Shown in pieces: positions 40,612-53,200 of a DNA stretch of 64,000 bases. Source of the stretch: Liolophura sinensis. Lineage: Eukaryota; Mollusca; Polyplacophora; Chitonida; Chitonidae. The stretch covers positions 79,390,028 through 79,454,027 of the forward strand of contig NC_088295.1 of assembly GCF_032854445.1 (NCBI RefSeq), given 5' to 3'. The notes under the pieces are model-generated. The model had not been told where the DNA came from. It searched no databases and saw only the letters and a program-made list of their open reading frames with translations. Numbering within the stretch: position 1 is the stretch's first letter; each line of letters begins with the position of its first letter. The translations under genes were made by a program, and so were the position numbers.

Positions 40612-42134
40612 TACTATCCCAAAAAAGAAACGCATAACCCGGTTTTTTGCGGAGGTGATGCAGTCTTTTCAATTATGCATAACTAAATAAGAATTGCTAT
40701 TCTGCAAATATTTTTTTACACAGATTAAGGAAGGGTCCATATCTAGACAACAAGGCCATCAACTTGAGGTAAGACACTCACAATGAGTCTCCCACTTGAA
40801 TGGAATGTCAGTATCTGTTGTGACCACCACGGGCACGAATAACAGTTCTGACACGCCTTGTGTGAGGCGCTGGATAGAGGCCTGGGGAATGTTCTGCCAC
40901 TCCTCCTGCAAACATGCAACTTGCTCTTGAAGCGTTTGGGGTTGAGGCTGACGTTGGCGTAGACGTCGATCAAGTTCATCCCACAGATGCTCAATTGGGT
41001 TAAGATCCGGGGAACGGGACGGCCAGGGTAGCACATTTACATTGTTTTCGGCGAGGAAGTCCCTTGTGACACGTGCCGTGTGCGGTCTGGCGTTGTCCTG
41101 CTGGAACAACTCCCGCTGAACGTCAATGACAGGTAAGAGGTGTGGCTGCAGGATGGTGTCTCGGTAGCGTACGGCCGTAAGATTTCCCTGAACGTGGACA
41201 AGATTTGTACGACCAGTATACGATATTGCTGCCCACATCATCACACTCCCTCCACCAAATCTGTCCACTTGGCGTACGCAGTTAGGGGCATAACGTTCGT
41301 GAGCACGTCTGTAAACCCGGTTTCTACCATCACGTCTCTGCAATAGGAATCTGGACTCATCACTGAACCAAATGCGTCGCCAGTTGCGTAGATTACATGC
41401 AGTCACGTTGTTACACCATCGGAGGCGATTGGCGCGATGGTGAGGACGCAGCACGATCCCAACATAGGGCCTCCTGGCTCTTAGTCCATGTTCCCTCAGC
41501 CTGTTCCGCACTGTCTGACCTGATATCCTCCTCAGTCCCGGTATGCTGGCTGCTGTGCTTTCAGCTGTAGCACAACGGTCACGCAAATGGAGAACCCTTA
41601 TGTAGCGATATTGGGCTGCTGTAGTGACACGTGGTCGACCTGAACGCCGACAGTCATTTGTTGTTCCAGTATTGTTGTAGCGGGCAGCAAGCCGCGAAAT
41701 CGTGCTCTGGCTGACGTGTAGACGCCTAGAAATGGACGATTGGGACTCTCCAGCTTGAAGTCTTCCAATGGCAATATTTCTTGTGACAGTGTCAAGACGT
41801 GGCATGTTGAATCAGCTTGAAAACACCACTTGAAAGACGCTGATTTCCGGCCCGAAGTTGCGGTTTTATAGTCACACACTGCATGCTTTCCATGCGTAAG
41901 TTCGGCGTGTAAGACTGCACGTGATGCAGTGTGGTGCTGTATTTTTTACTTCTTCCAAAAACGGCCTCCAAACTCAACATTTTCAACCAAGAAATGTTTT
42001 GAGGAATAAAATGTGTGCTAACTGTGACTATTAACAATATTAAAAAAACATTTTGCTCATGAAATGAAGACAAAATGTATTTATTTCATTTTAAAATAAA
42101 ACAAAACACCTATGCGTTTTTTTTTTGGATAGTG
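40612..42134 (-). mobile_element. Intact Tc1-type DNA transposon
   Basis: 1523 bp bounded by inverted ends. The left end TACTATCCCAAAAAAGAAAC with GCATA pairs with the right end TATGCG, a T-run and GGATAGTG. TA dinucleotides flank both sides (40610-40611, 42135-42136), as expected of Tc1/mariner target duplication. It carries one uninterrupted transposase gene on the minus strand. Confidence 0.93.
40759..41805 (-). CDS. Tc1-like transposase, DD34E, uninterrupted
   Basis: 348 codons without stop or frameshift, full length for a Tc1 transposase. N-terminal paired-type helix-turn-helix domains include GRLQAGESQSSISRRLHVSQ and STISRLAARYN, followed by the RRSGRPRVTT linker. Catalytic triad: Asp in WFSDESRFLL, Asp in FQQDNARPHTA, Glu in SPDLNPIEHLWDELDRR, with 34 residues between the second Asp and the Glu. 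The enzyme binds the terminal inverted repeats and moves the element by cut-and-paste. The gene is in reverse orientation between ACE and YME1L. Intact reading frame and ends indicate recent insertion; whether it is active cannot be told here. Confidence 0.95.
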   Translation of the reverse strand: MPRLDTVTRNIAIGRLQAGESQSSISRRLHVSQSTISRLAARYNNTGTTNDCRRSGRPRVTTAAQYRYIRVLHLRDRCATAESTAASIPGLRRISGQTVRNRLREHGLRARRPYVGIVLRPHHRANRLRWCNNVTACNLRNWRRIWFSDESRFLLQRRDGRNRVYRRAHERYAPNCVRQVDRFGGGSVMMWAAISYTGRTNLVHVQGNLTAVRYRDTILQPHLLPVIDVQRELFQQDNARPHTARVTRDFLAENNVNVLPWPSRSPDLNPIEHLWDELDRRLRQRQPQPQTLQEQVACLQEEWQNIPQASIQRLTQGVSELLFVPVVVTTDTDIPFKWETHCECLTSS

Positions 42135-42136
42135 TA

Positions 42137-44045
42137 GTTTAAGAGCAGTATCTGTCCACTACCAAGAGCAGTCTTTTATGATATGTGCGCATCTATTCCA
42201 TGAATCTGAAAATATTCCCCTAAAAAGAGCGACATAGACCTATAAGCCTGTATCAAAAATCAAAATTGAATTACAAATTCACCGCTTCCTAACGAAATTT
42301 GAATCACCATTACGAATGCGCATTGTCCCGCACTGTCCCAAAAATATCACAAGTGGTAATTTATTATATGAGCATTCATTTTGTTTAACATAAGTTGCCA
42401 GGTGAATAAGGGTAACATATTACAACATCCTGTGGTGCCACTGATGAGTTTTACGTAGTACACGAGTAATGTAACTCCGAAAAAAGACTTCATTGTGACT
42501 CAGTATTTCAGCATTTTATTTAACCATCATTACGAGAGTATGAAGTACATAAAACTCAATAAAATTTTCCCCAACTCTCCTGATGATGGCTAAATAAAAT
42601 ACTGAAATATTGAGTCACAATGAAGTCTATTTTCGGAGTTACACTACTCGTGTATATTACAATAGATATGGGTAATTATTATTTATATGTAAATGTATTT
42701 AACATATTTTTAAATGAAAATTCAGGTATGTGATAAAGATTTCTAGATACAATGTATGTTGAAATGAAATGAAGACATCTGAAATAATTTTGCCTATCTC
42801 CAGATATCCATGAAAAATGTTTCAAGATATCTCAATTGCATATACGTGAACTGTAGGCCTATTAACAATAATTTCAGAGGATTATTTTGGCGGGCGTGGT
42901 ATAAATGTGATCTTTTATGCATGACATACGTGTTCAAATTTCAGTTTTTGAATGAAACTATTCAAAATTGTCCTCCATACAAACCTTTCCATACTAAGCG
43001 AACCGCAAGTCACGGTTGAGCTAAAGGGAAATAACCGATGGTATTTTACGGGTTTTGTTGAAATTTTCAAAAGTAGTTCCCCCTGAAAATGACTATTGTT
43101 GTTAAACGTGTTTCGATTGGCTACAAATACAATGGAAGCCAATGAAATACGTGGTTACAAGAATCACATTAGATGCATGGCAGGCCAACATTTTCGCCCA
43201 CGATAAATGATTGTAAAAGAGAAAGTCGTATATTAGAATATTTTGGCGAATTTGGGGTATCGTATAATAGTGATGTTTAACTGCTGCTCTTTTAGCCCCC
43301 AGGTGAGTCTTTGCTAAATCAGAATTGTTAGTGTAGGAAGGAAACAACCCTGTTTCTCTCACTCTCAGAATGAAAATTTACTGCCAGCCGGTGCGTGTAT
43401 TAAAAGTTACAGTGGCAGTGAATGAGTGACACACGTGATCAAAACTCCATAAAATTCTCCCCATATCTCCGCATTTGGAGGACTTTGCTCACTGACCATA
43501 AAGACATTGTACGTTCTGAACTCTGATCAATGCCCATGTCACACCTTTTAGGAAACAGTGGCCATGAGAGTTCTGTCTGTTGATTTCATTATGGCGTTGT
43601 TGTTGTCAACTCGTCCTAAGTGTCAGCTTATGCAACATCCAGACTTCATGGCACTTCATTTGACGGTGGCAGAGATTAATAGTTCAAGCATCTGTTACCT
43701 TACAGACCAATTTTTACTTCCCAAACAATTGATCAAACTGTCGAAATACGTACCTTATCTGTTACGCGAAATTATAAATACTAATTTTTCTAAAAAAAGT
43801 CATAACGGAAAACAGATGTACGGTATTATTAATTCAACAGAAGTCACATTTGCAGACTAATCTGGCCAACGGGTGAAATACAGCTGTCATGTTTTTACTG
43901 TTTTAAGTAGGACTTAGTGCATCATTAGATTCAAAGATCAAGTACATTTTTACCTGAACTTTTGTGACCTGGTTAAACTTTTTGGCTTGTGTTTGGCAAA
44001 CTTTGGACTGTAATACTATATAGGCCTATTTTCTTTGTGTTCTAG
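42137..44045. other. Region between the transposon and the first recognised YME1L exon
   Basis: Should hold the YME1L promoter and start-codon exon, which I could not identify. The palindromic element at 42455-42660 lies here. Short ATG-donor candidates exist (for example ATGAAAATTCAG|GTATGT at 42714) but have no further support. Confidence 0.4.
42455..42660. mobile_element. Palindromic MITE-like element
   Basis: The left arm (TACACGAGTAATGTAACTCC, GACTTCATTGTGACTCAGTA, TTTTATTTAACCATCAT) is repeated in reverse complement on the right (ATGATGGCTAAATAAAAT, TGAGTCACAATGAAGTC, GGAGTTACACTACTCGTGTA). Arms are about 85-90 bp and around 90% alike, with a short spacer. No coding capacity. Confidence 0.85.
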
Positions 44046-44216
44046 GCACTGGGGACTTTAAGTCAGCTGTCGTCTTTGATGAACAGCCTGAAAACAACAA
44101 CACAATCAGTTCTCAGTGGACAACGACACATACACAGGAGACACCATAGGCATGCCAAAGTTTCAAATTCATCAGACCTCCAGGAGGGTGCAAAGTTTGC
44201 ACAGATGTCAGAACTG
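44046..44216 (+). CDS. YME1L1: YME1L exon a (first recognised)
   Basis: 57 codons from acceptor [35 protein letters not shown] through FAQMSEL, donor CTG|GTAAGT. It resembles the vertebrate N terminus only loosely. An internal ATG at 44079 could be the start if there is no upstream exon. Confidence 0.72.
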
Positions 44217-47200
44217 GTAAGTCAGAATTCACACACTTTAAATACCTTCTTTATTTAAAAGTAAGGTGTTAAAACACAGACGTAGTGTATATTTTTTTGA
44301 AGATTTGGAAAACAGCATTTTGTTTGGAGTAACATGTTAGAATTTCCTTAGTATGAATCTTTTGACTTTCATGTACATGTAATTTGTAATACAGTGAAAC
44401 ACCTCAAAGCCACATTGGGCCTCTGTGGCCACCTCTCTGCTGGCTACCTCTCCGGCTGTTCATGGGAAGGTCTGTAAGCAACCTGCGGATGGTCGTGGGT
44501 TTAACCTGGGCTGTTCCTGCTTCCCTCCCACCATAATGCTGGCCACTGTCGTATAAGTGAAATATTCTAGAGTATGGTGTAAACCACCAGTCAAATAAGT
44601 AAATAAATGTGTCAAAGCCAAAAAGACTTTCTGAGTAGTCTGTCTGTGCATTTATTTGTTTTTCCAGGCTGACAAGATTGCAGAAGACTGTGGGTTGGGT
44701 GATCTCCCTTCATCCCTCTTAGATGTAGAGCTATGTCCTTTATTAAGCGCTTCACCAAGGAATGCCTCTGGACATTGGCTAGAGTCGTACATATCAGCAA
44801 ACACATTTTTTGAGAATAAGAATGGTAAGTAGTTTTTATTAAATCCTAATGTTAAGATGTTCCTCAGTAAGTAGTTTTGTACCTGTAACTCGTGTGTTCA
44901 GATGAATCATCAATAGTACACTCACTAAGGGGAAGATGGTATAGTTTTTTATCCCTTGAAGTGGTGCCAGTGTGAAGCAGGATGTTGGGCCATTGTTATG
45001 TCAAATAAGGGTTGTAGCACATCATGTACGTATTATGTATCTGTTTCTTTTGTAATGTGTTACTTTCTTTAATGTGACATTTCCTCTCACCATAATGCTG
45101 GCCGCTGTCATATAAGTGAAATATTCTTGAGCACGGCACAAAACACCAGTCAAATACTTGTAAATAAGTAAATGAATGTGACGTCATCGAGACAAGCTGG
45201 GAAATGTTGTACACCAGTGAAATGACATCAAGGTTGTGATGCCAGTGGTTTGACAGGTCCCAATTACACATTATTCCTTGCCTTTCATCATGATCTGCAT
45301 GTAATTTTACCCCCTCTTGTTATTTTCCAATTTTGTTGAGATTTTGCATGCAGTTTAATTTTGTGTAATCACAGAACAAGTTTGAATACCTGTATAAGTT
45401 TTGCATACATAATTATTTCTTTCATTCTGAATGGTCATTGGTTGAATACCTGTATAAGTTTTGCAAACATAATTATTTTTTTCATTCTGATTGGTCATTG
45501 GTCGAATACCTGTATAAGTTTTGCAAACATAATTATTTTTTTCATTCTGATTGGTCATTGGTTGAATACCTGTATAAGTTTTGCAGACATAATTATTTCT
45601 TTCATTCTGAATGGTCATTGGTTGAATACCTGTATAAGTTTTGCATACATAATTATTTCTTTCATTCTGATTGGTCAATGGTTTCTGTGCATTCAGTATC
45701 TGCAAAGACAAGACCCTTTCTTTTGCCAGACATGTCCGACAAGTCAACAGTAATTTCGAACCCTGACTAGTGTGACAAAATGATAAGTGCTTATGATGTT
45801 GTCTAATTTTAATAAAGTTTTGTGTGCAAATTCATTTTGAGGCTTTTCTAACCAGCTTCATGCAAAAATTTTGTATATGTAGCAAGGAATCTAAATTTTT
45901 GTGAATTCAAATGCAGTGACTTACATTCTGTTTCTCCCAGGATTCCCTCAGCACCATTTACAGCATCACGCATTCCTGTCTAACGCAGTGCAGCTGCTTT
46001 CTCGACCAGAAGTACATGGGTTATTGCAACAGAGTTTTGTCAGCTGCCGTAAGTATCAGCAGAGGAGCATTAGCCTTTCTTTATCCTAGATTCTGGAACA
46101 TTTGATAAATGTAGGAAGATTAGTTTTAAATTAAAACTGTATGTTCATCATTCATTAGGTTGTCAATTATCATACATGTTCAAGTAAACAGTATGTTATA
46201 GTGTCAAGTTATGTAGGGTTGGACATCAGTTTACCAATTAAAAGTAATGTTGATACCCTATTTCTTTGAAATTTTGAGACACCTGGTCTGCTCAATTTAG
46301 CCAATATATATGTAATTCTAGCAGGAATATAGAGTTTTTTTCTCACATGGTTAGACCATCCAGCAAACAACACGCTAATATCTTTTCTTTTCCAAAAGGC
46401 TGGTAAAGAAATGTAATATTCTACTTTCAACACTACTGTCACAAATTTTAGAAGAATTAGAGTATTGTAAAAATACCACTTATGGAATGGTGGTGGGAAT
46501 CATCTTTGTAAAAGAATACTATATAAACGCTCGTGTTTTTGCTCTCAGACACCCAACAGACTCGAGGGTTTAAGACAGATCGCAGTGGAAAGACAGGAGT
46601 GGGTAAGGTTAGCTCTCTCAGCAACTCTCCACTGGATGACCTCAGAAAATCAGTAAGTCTTTTATTGCAGATCTCACCTCTGAAAATAAACATCACAAAC
46701 AACCTGGAACGCACTCATAACTGTGTGTAGCAGGATTTTGTGGTATACAATTACATGTAATACTTACAATTACATGTAATACTTTCATACAATATGTATT
46801 TGTAGGGGACTTGCGTATGGGTTTAGAGGTTGTACACATGTACATGTACAACCTAGCTCTGAGATCAGTTGGCCATGTTCCCAGCTTAACTTCCACGTTA
46901 ACTGCTCTGAATAACCACATTTTTTGATCTGGAGCTTGTTTGAGTCACCTGCACTGTGCTTGATGTGCGAACACTCTTTACGCCACTAAAGGAGATGTCT
47001 CGTTGCTGTGGTTGACTTGGCTGATTTTTCCCAGATTAGATCCTCTCATTTTGTCACACTAGTCGGGGTTTGCAATTACTGTTGACTTGTCGGACATGTC
47101 TGGCAAAAAAAGGGTCTTGTGTTTGCAGAAACTGAAATTTTGCTACTTTGGTCAGTTTCTCAAACTGGTGTTCGAGTGGATTTATATCGGCGCCTTTTAT

Positions 47201-50200
47201 TTGTAAGATAATGTCAAATTACTTCAAAACATCGCTTCGTTGAAAAATCATGTTTCCATAAATTGTACCAGACTTCCTTGTTACGAAAATCAAATACCCT
47301 GTTCCTGTGGCTTTCCATTCAGCGAAAAGACACAAGGCACATGTCACGAAGTGAATTTCTCGGGAACAGGATTGCGACTCTAGGAATATGGTAGGCGCTG
47401 GCAGTGAAACGAAAAATAGGGATCCCCAAAACGTATCGCCTGCTTAAATTCGGGTTTACCAAGCAATTGACTAATAGATCAATAACTGATCGAGCAATGA
47501 AGCTAACCCAACAACAGCATCAGCTATGCAACAGTTTTTTTTACGAAGATTGGAAGTGATCTAATGCACCATGTGTGAAAATTATGGTGACCACAAATAA
47601 CTACCCTGGTCAATTATTAAAACAGATTCATGTCAAAACTAAGTACACAGTGCATATAATCATATTTATAATCACTGCCGATGTGCCAGTTACATTTGTA
47701 ATAATTGTGATCTGGAGGCCGAATTACTGCAGGATTAAAGGGAACATGTTTTTGTAACTTACAGTCTTGACATGTTGAGGACAGCACACATGGAAGAATC
47801 GAGTTCTAGGTTAGGAGATGCCAGAGTACATATCTATTTTTCTGAAAGCTATCCTGTGAAGAATGAAACAGGTCTCCAATCTATACTGTATACAACCCTG
47901 CACATCAGGGTAATTAATTACTTTATTGCATGTCATATTTGATTACTGGTGATTTTGCTGTGAATAGATACATGTATACTACCACTGCTTGTCTCTGTCT
48001 TAATCTGTCCATTTTGTGACTCTTTCTAGGTTTATGAAAAACTTTTCCCTGAAACCAAAATGAGCAGGAGTAAGACAGATAAGATGCGAAATTTACTGCA
48101 GCAAGGGGAGGGAACTCCAGAGCAGCAGCAGAAAATAAAAGTGGCATTTGCTGAAGGATACATGGCCAATGACAAGAAGGAGGGAGAACCAACCAAAAAT
48201 ACTTTTCTGTCCCGTACTGTACGGGTCTTTGTCTACATGTGCGTGTTTTGGCTGGCCATTCAAGTTCTGCAGATTTTCTCTGCAATGGGAGGAAGTAAGA
48301 TGGCTTTGTTGATTCTTATATATATGTTTAGAAAATGAATTGGATATATTGATGGACTTCATTACTACTGGATTATACAAGTTATCATATTGTTGCAAAG
48401 CTTGCATGCTCACACTGTTTCTTTCAAGCCGTCTTATTATTTAGGAATAAGACATTATTTGTTTCAAACTGTAGTACATGTAGTACCATTTTTTCTCTCC
48501 CAAAACATCATCTGATAGACTTTTTTTTGGGGGGTGGTCACATTTATTTTGCACTTGTTCTGAGTGTGAGATTTGTTTGCAAAGCACAACAACACCAACA
48601 CATGTTACCACTCATTTTATTTCTGTACAGCTGCTTGTCGAAGACATAATGTTGTCTTGATTGTATTGGTATCCTATCTATCGCTGAAATATATGTATTA
48701 TTAAAATTTTGTACTTGTCAGTGCAGTTTCCTTTGTGTGTATTCAAGGGAAACAACTGTGTATGTTTTACCGGATGGAAAATAGCCTTAGACTCCTATTA
48801 ATTTTCCAAAAGTGACAGTGTTAACATTTACCGCTATATCTCGGACCAAAACATTCCGTGGCCAATAAACTGTGGTGCATACCTGGCCCAGCCTGTAAGA
48901 AAGAAGCCATCAAAATCCTGACATAGGTTGACCGTCAAAATGTGGACCTTACTATGCCTTCAGCTGGGATAAGTACCTAGCGACTTCAAGGGGAGGTCAC
49001 TCACAGCCTCATCACTACCTGACACCTTGTGTCATCTAGCCAACAATTTCAAACTTTCATCAATAAAGCTCATACCTCCTCAAAGTTTAGACAGTTTTCA
49101 GTATTTTGATGCCAAGCATGCACCTGTGCACCAGAAATGGCCGTCTGGGAGCAAAAAAAGACTTTATACCCTAAAATACACAGAATTACATTCATCCCTC
49201 CCAAAAATGGAAGTTGTAATGGGGTACGTATCCTATCACACCCTCCAGATTTTGTCAAAATCAATAATTTTGATAATTGATACATGCAGAAACTTTATAG
49301 TTGGATGAATTTAATTTGGGGTACCCTCATCTTGCTTCTGCTAACTCTCAAGAGTGAACTTTAAAGCTTTGTAGTGCACATACGGTTCAAGATGTCTCAA
49401 ATCAGGTCAACTGCTCTGAAAAGACAGGATGTTTATCTACAAGAAAAGTTAAAAACTCCCAATGACAAAATAATGATAAAAATAGTTTTAACATTTAGAA
49501 AAGATGTCGGTTCAAGATGTCTCAAATCAGGTCAACTGCTCTGGAAAGACAGGATGTTTATCTGCAAGAAAAGTTAAAAACTCCCAATGACAAAATAATG
49601 ATAAAAATAGTTTTAACATTTAGAAAAATACGCGTTTTAAAGAATATTTTTCTGTTCAGAGCTAAGTTTGACTCACAGTGCAGTAGAGGGTAATAAAGTG
49701 GATTTTCACAATTTCTGAAAAAAAGAAAAGAAAAGACTAGTATTTTCACTCCAAACAGTGAAGTTTTCAATTTTTACAGAAATTTCTGATCTGAATGTCC
49801 TCATTTTCAAGCATAGTAATACTAATATGTTGTATGTTGTTCATTTCTGCCTGCCTGTACAGATGTTACCCTAAACTGAACAGCATTTTACCAATTTTTT
49901 GTCAAAGTGGATATTTTGAGAAAATAAATATCCCCAAGAAGCTTCAAAATGGCCCAATCAAGATGGAAATCAGTGCAAATATATTCCAGACATACCCACC
50001 CAATATTATCAGGCTGCTGCGAAATCTACAGATCGCACAGTAACAGTTTACATATTTTGTTGAATTTAGACAATTTCCAGTGTTTTTAATGCAAAGCATA
50101 CATCTGTGCACCAAAAATGGCTGCCTGGGAGCAAAAAAGACTTTATACCATAAAACACACAGAATTACATTCCATTCAGAAAAAAGGAAGTTGCCAGGGG

Positions 50201-53200
50201 GTACTGTATCCAATAGGATTGTGTTGATGTCAGAGTTACACAGTGTCAAAAAATATTCTTGCAAAAAAATACTTTGCCTGAAATTCGCTTAATGGGACAT
50301 TTGATTTTTACTTCTTTTAACCCATATTGCCGTAGGCGATAGTCATTTTAAAAAAATCTGCTCTATTCAAAGTGGGGGGGTGGGGGAGGAATCCGTGGTC
50401 AAGGGGGTAAGCATGCCAGCGCAGTGCAATGACCCAATGCAGTAACTGTGAGTTTCAGTACAGCTCATGCTGGCTTTCTTTTCAGCTGTAAGTGGGAAGG
50501 TTTTTGCAGCAACCTGCAGATAATCTTGGGGTTCCCCTGGGCTTTGACCGGTTTCCTCCCACCATAATTCTGCCGTCATCATATATTAAAGTGAAATGTT
50601 CTTGAATACAGCTTAAAACACCAATCAAATAAATAAATGAATAAATATTGTTTGAAGTGCAGACTGGACACTAGCACCAGTGTGTGTTTCTAGTTAATCT
50701 GTTACTCTGTCATGGATAAACAAAAATTTGTGTATGGGTATGTACTGTATGTATTGCACAGCGAAGCAGTGGACAGATGTCTGTTTAGTCTAATTAGAGG
50801 TCTGTTCTGATATGTCATTCTGGGGGGAAATAAGACAATTAATGGATGTATTAAAATATGTACAGATTTTGACACATGATATAAATGCAGCCAGTCATCT
50901 GTCAGACCTGTTGTCTGGTTCATGCATTTTACACCATATTAAAGCTGTCTAGACAGCTCAGCCACCACCTGACGTGTTGAGCTGGTAGAGCTGAAATTTT
51001 TGGTTTGTAGGTATTTATTTATTTGAGATTAAACTTCCTGGCCTGGGTCATATTCAGCTAAACATGTGTGAGGATAAGCTGTCAATACAGGAGCTAATTT
51101 TCTTAACCCATCATGTTGCATTGATCAAGATTATGACTGAAACCTATGTATGTGGAATTTATTTATTCATGGTGTGTTTCACGCCATACTCACGAATATT
51201 TCACTTATACGATGGTGGCCAGCATCATTGTTGGAGGAGGGTGGGCAGAGCCGAGGGCCTTTATATGCAAAATTCAGTCTTTTGCTTTATTAGCTAACAA
51301 TTTCCACCCTTACAGGTAACGTAGGGCTTAGCGCGCGTCATTCCTCTTTTTTGTGTAAACACTCTTACCTCTTGAACACTTGCCTGCCACGTTGATTAAA
51401 TTTACACGTGTACATTTAGGCATAGGGGTCACTACTTTTCATTTTCAGTCACCGTTGTAAATTGTTGTGCATGGTCATATGGTTCATAAAATTCATATTT
51501 TGTAACAGGCTGGTAAACCTGGGCCTGGTTGTTCAGAGCTGTTTTAAGGCTTAATACCAAGTTTATTTTTAAGCCAAATCTTCAGTTTAGTACATACCTC
51601 AAAATAATTACGTAACGGTTGATTATATATGAGCTAAGTCTGAGCTGTTATACTTTAAACTTTGGCTGCTGAATTTGGTTAAAATTTAAATGTAAAAAGT
51701 GACTTAATACCAGTATTAGCTAATACACTTTTGAACAACTTAAAGACATTTTTCTTGAGCTTCAGGAGCTTCACTGTGCCTTATTTGTCCTGTTTTAAAG
51801 TCCTGCATTTTTAGCTCCAACCTATATTTTCCTGTATTTTGGTGAAATGTCCTATACATGTGCTTTATACACATCTTGTATTTTGTCGTATACTTTGTCT
51901 TATGTTAAACAAAACTGTGACAAAGCCCACGAAAACAAACTTGCCTAAATCAGCTGTATGTCTCATGTCAAGCATGTGTGAAGGTCCAAGCAACTGGAAT
52001 GTAGTATAGCCATTCAGTGACATAATTGAACCATAACTCACTGCTACTCAACGGTGTCTTATCTCTCACTGACCATTTTACTCAGTGGTACAAAGTGTAA
52101 ATTCTACTGTTACAATATCAACTAACACTAAGCTATAAACAGCTCTAATGTCGCCAAAGTATCACCAAAATATGGATGAAACTGCTAATTTGACATGAAT
52201 TTAAATATTGCGTTTATCGATTCAAACCAGTATATTAGTCACATATGTTCATATCAATTCAAACGATAAGTTGACAGTCGATTCAAGGTATGCCTTGACA
52301 AACAGCCATGCTTGCCAGTGTCAAAATGTGGGGAATCTGCTTTAATAATTTCTCCTTCCAAGAAATTTTGAGATGATGGTGAACAGCTGCAAACTTCATT
52401 TTCTGTTGTATTGAAACTGAGTTTAGAATTGCTTGTCTCGCAAAATTGCGAGGGACACATTTCTTCAGGATGACGTTCACGCAACTGTCCACGTGGGACC
52501 TTGTGTGTGAGTGTAATATCGTGTGGATTTTAATTCCAGGTATATTCTTGAATTTGGTCTTTGAAATCTTGCAATAAAGTTTTGGAATTTATTTTCTCCT
52601 GTTAAAATCCTGCACCATTCAGCTAAATACACTCTGTACTTCAGAATATTTCACTTACATTTGATGTAAGTCCGAGGCCTAGTCGGGCATCTGACATATC
52701 CTGACTAAAATCTATAACCAGACCAGGAAAGTGCCCTACTTTGAACCTGCAATGCCATTGGTCAAAAACTGATGGATTGAAAAGACATCGATCAGCTTGG
52801 AAACTTGGTAATATTGTGATGTTGTATATGATGTTCAAGGTGTGATGTTTGTCATCATGTCATCATGATGTCATTGGCCTTCTTGTCTGTCAGGATCCAT
52901 GACTGTTTCATGTTAAACAGTGGGCTATGAAAGAGGCATTGATACTGGTGGTGTGATGGAAGTGTGTGAAATACAAACATGGTTCAAAATGTTGGGAAGA
53001 AAGATCAAAATATGTAGGTTAACTGAATGTTTCTATAAAATTCTATAAAAACATGCCTTGCTTTGCTTTATATCTGGGGGTGAGGAGTTGTGTTTGTCAT
53101 TGACAGTGACAGACACATGTAGGTACAGCCCAGACATGTAACATGAAATTGATCAAGTGTGTTTATAGAAAATACAGTGAACACTCTGTGTTGGGTTTAT

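Noticed and set aside
43558-43860. 100-codon open frame just before YME1L exon a
   Set aside because: Does not resemble the YME1L N terminus and has no suitable donor that would join exon a convincingly.
45361-45753. 130-codon open frames on both strands
   Set aside because: Generated by the 60-bp tandem repeat.
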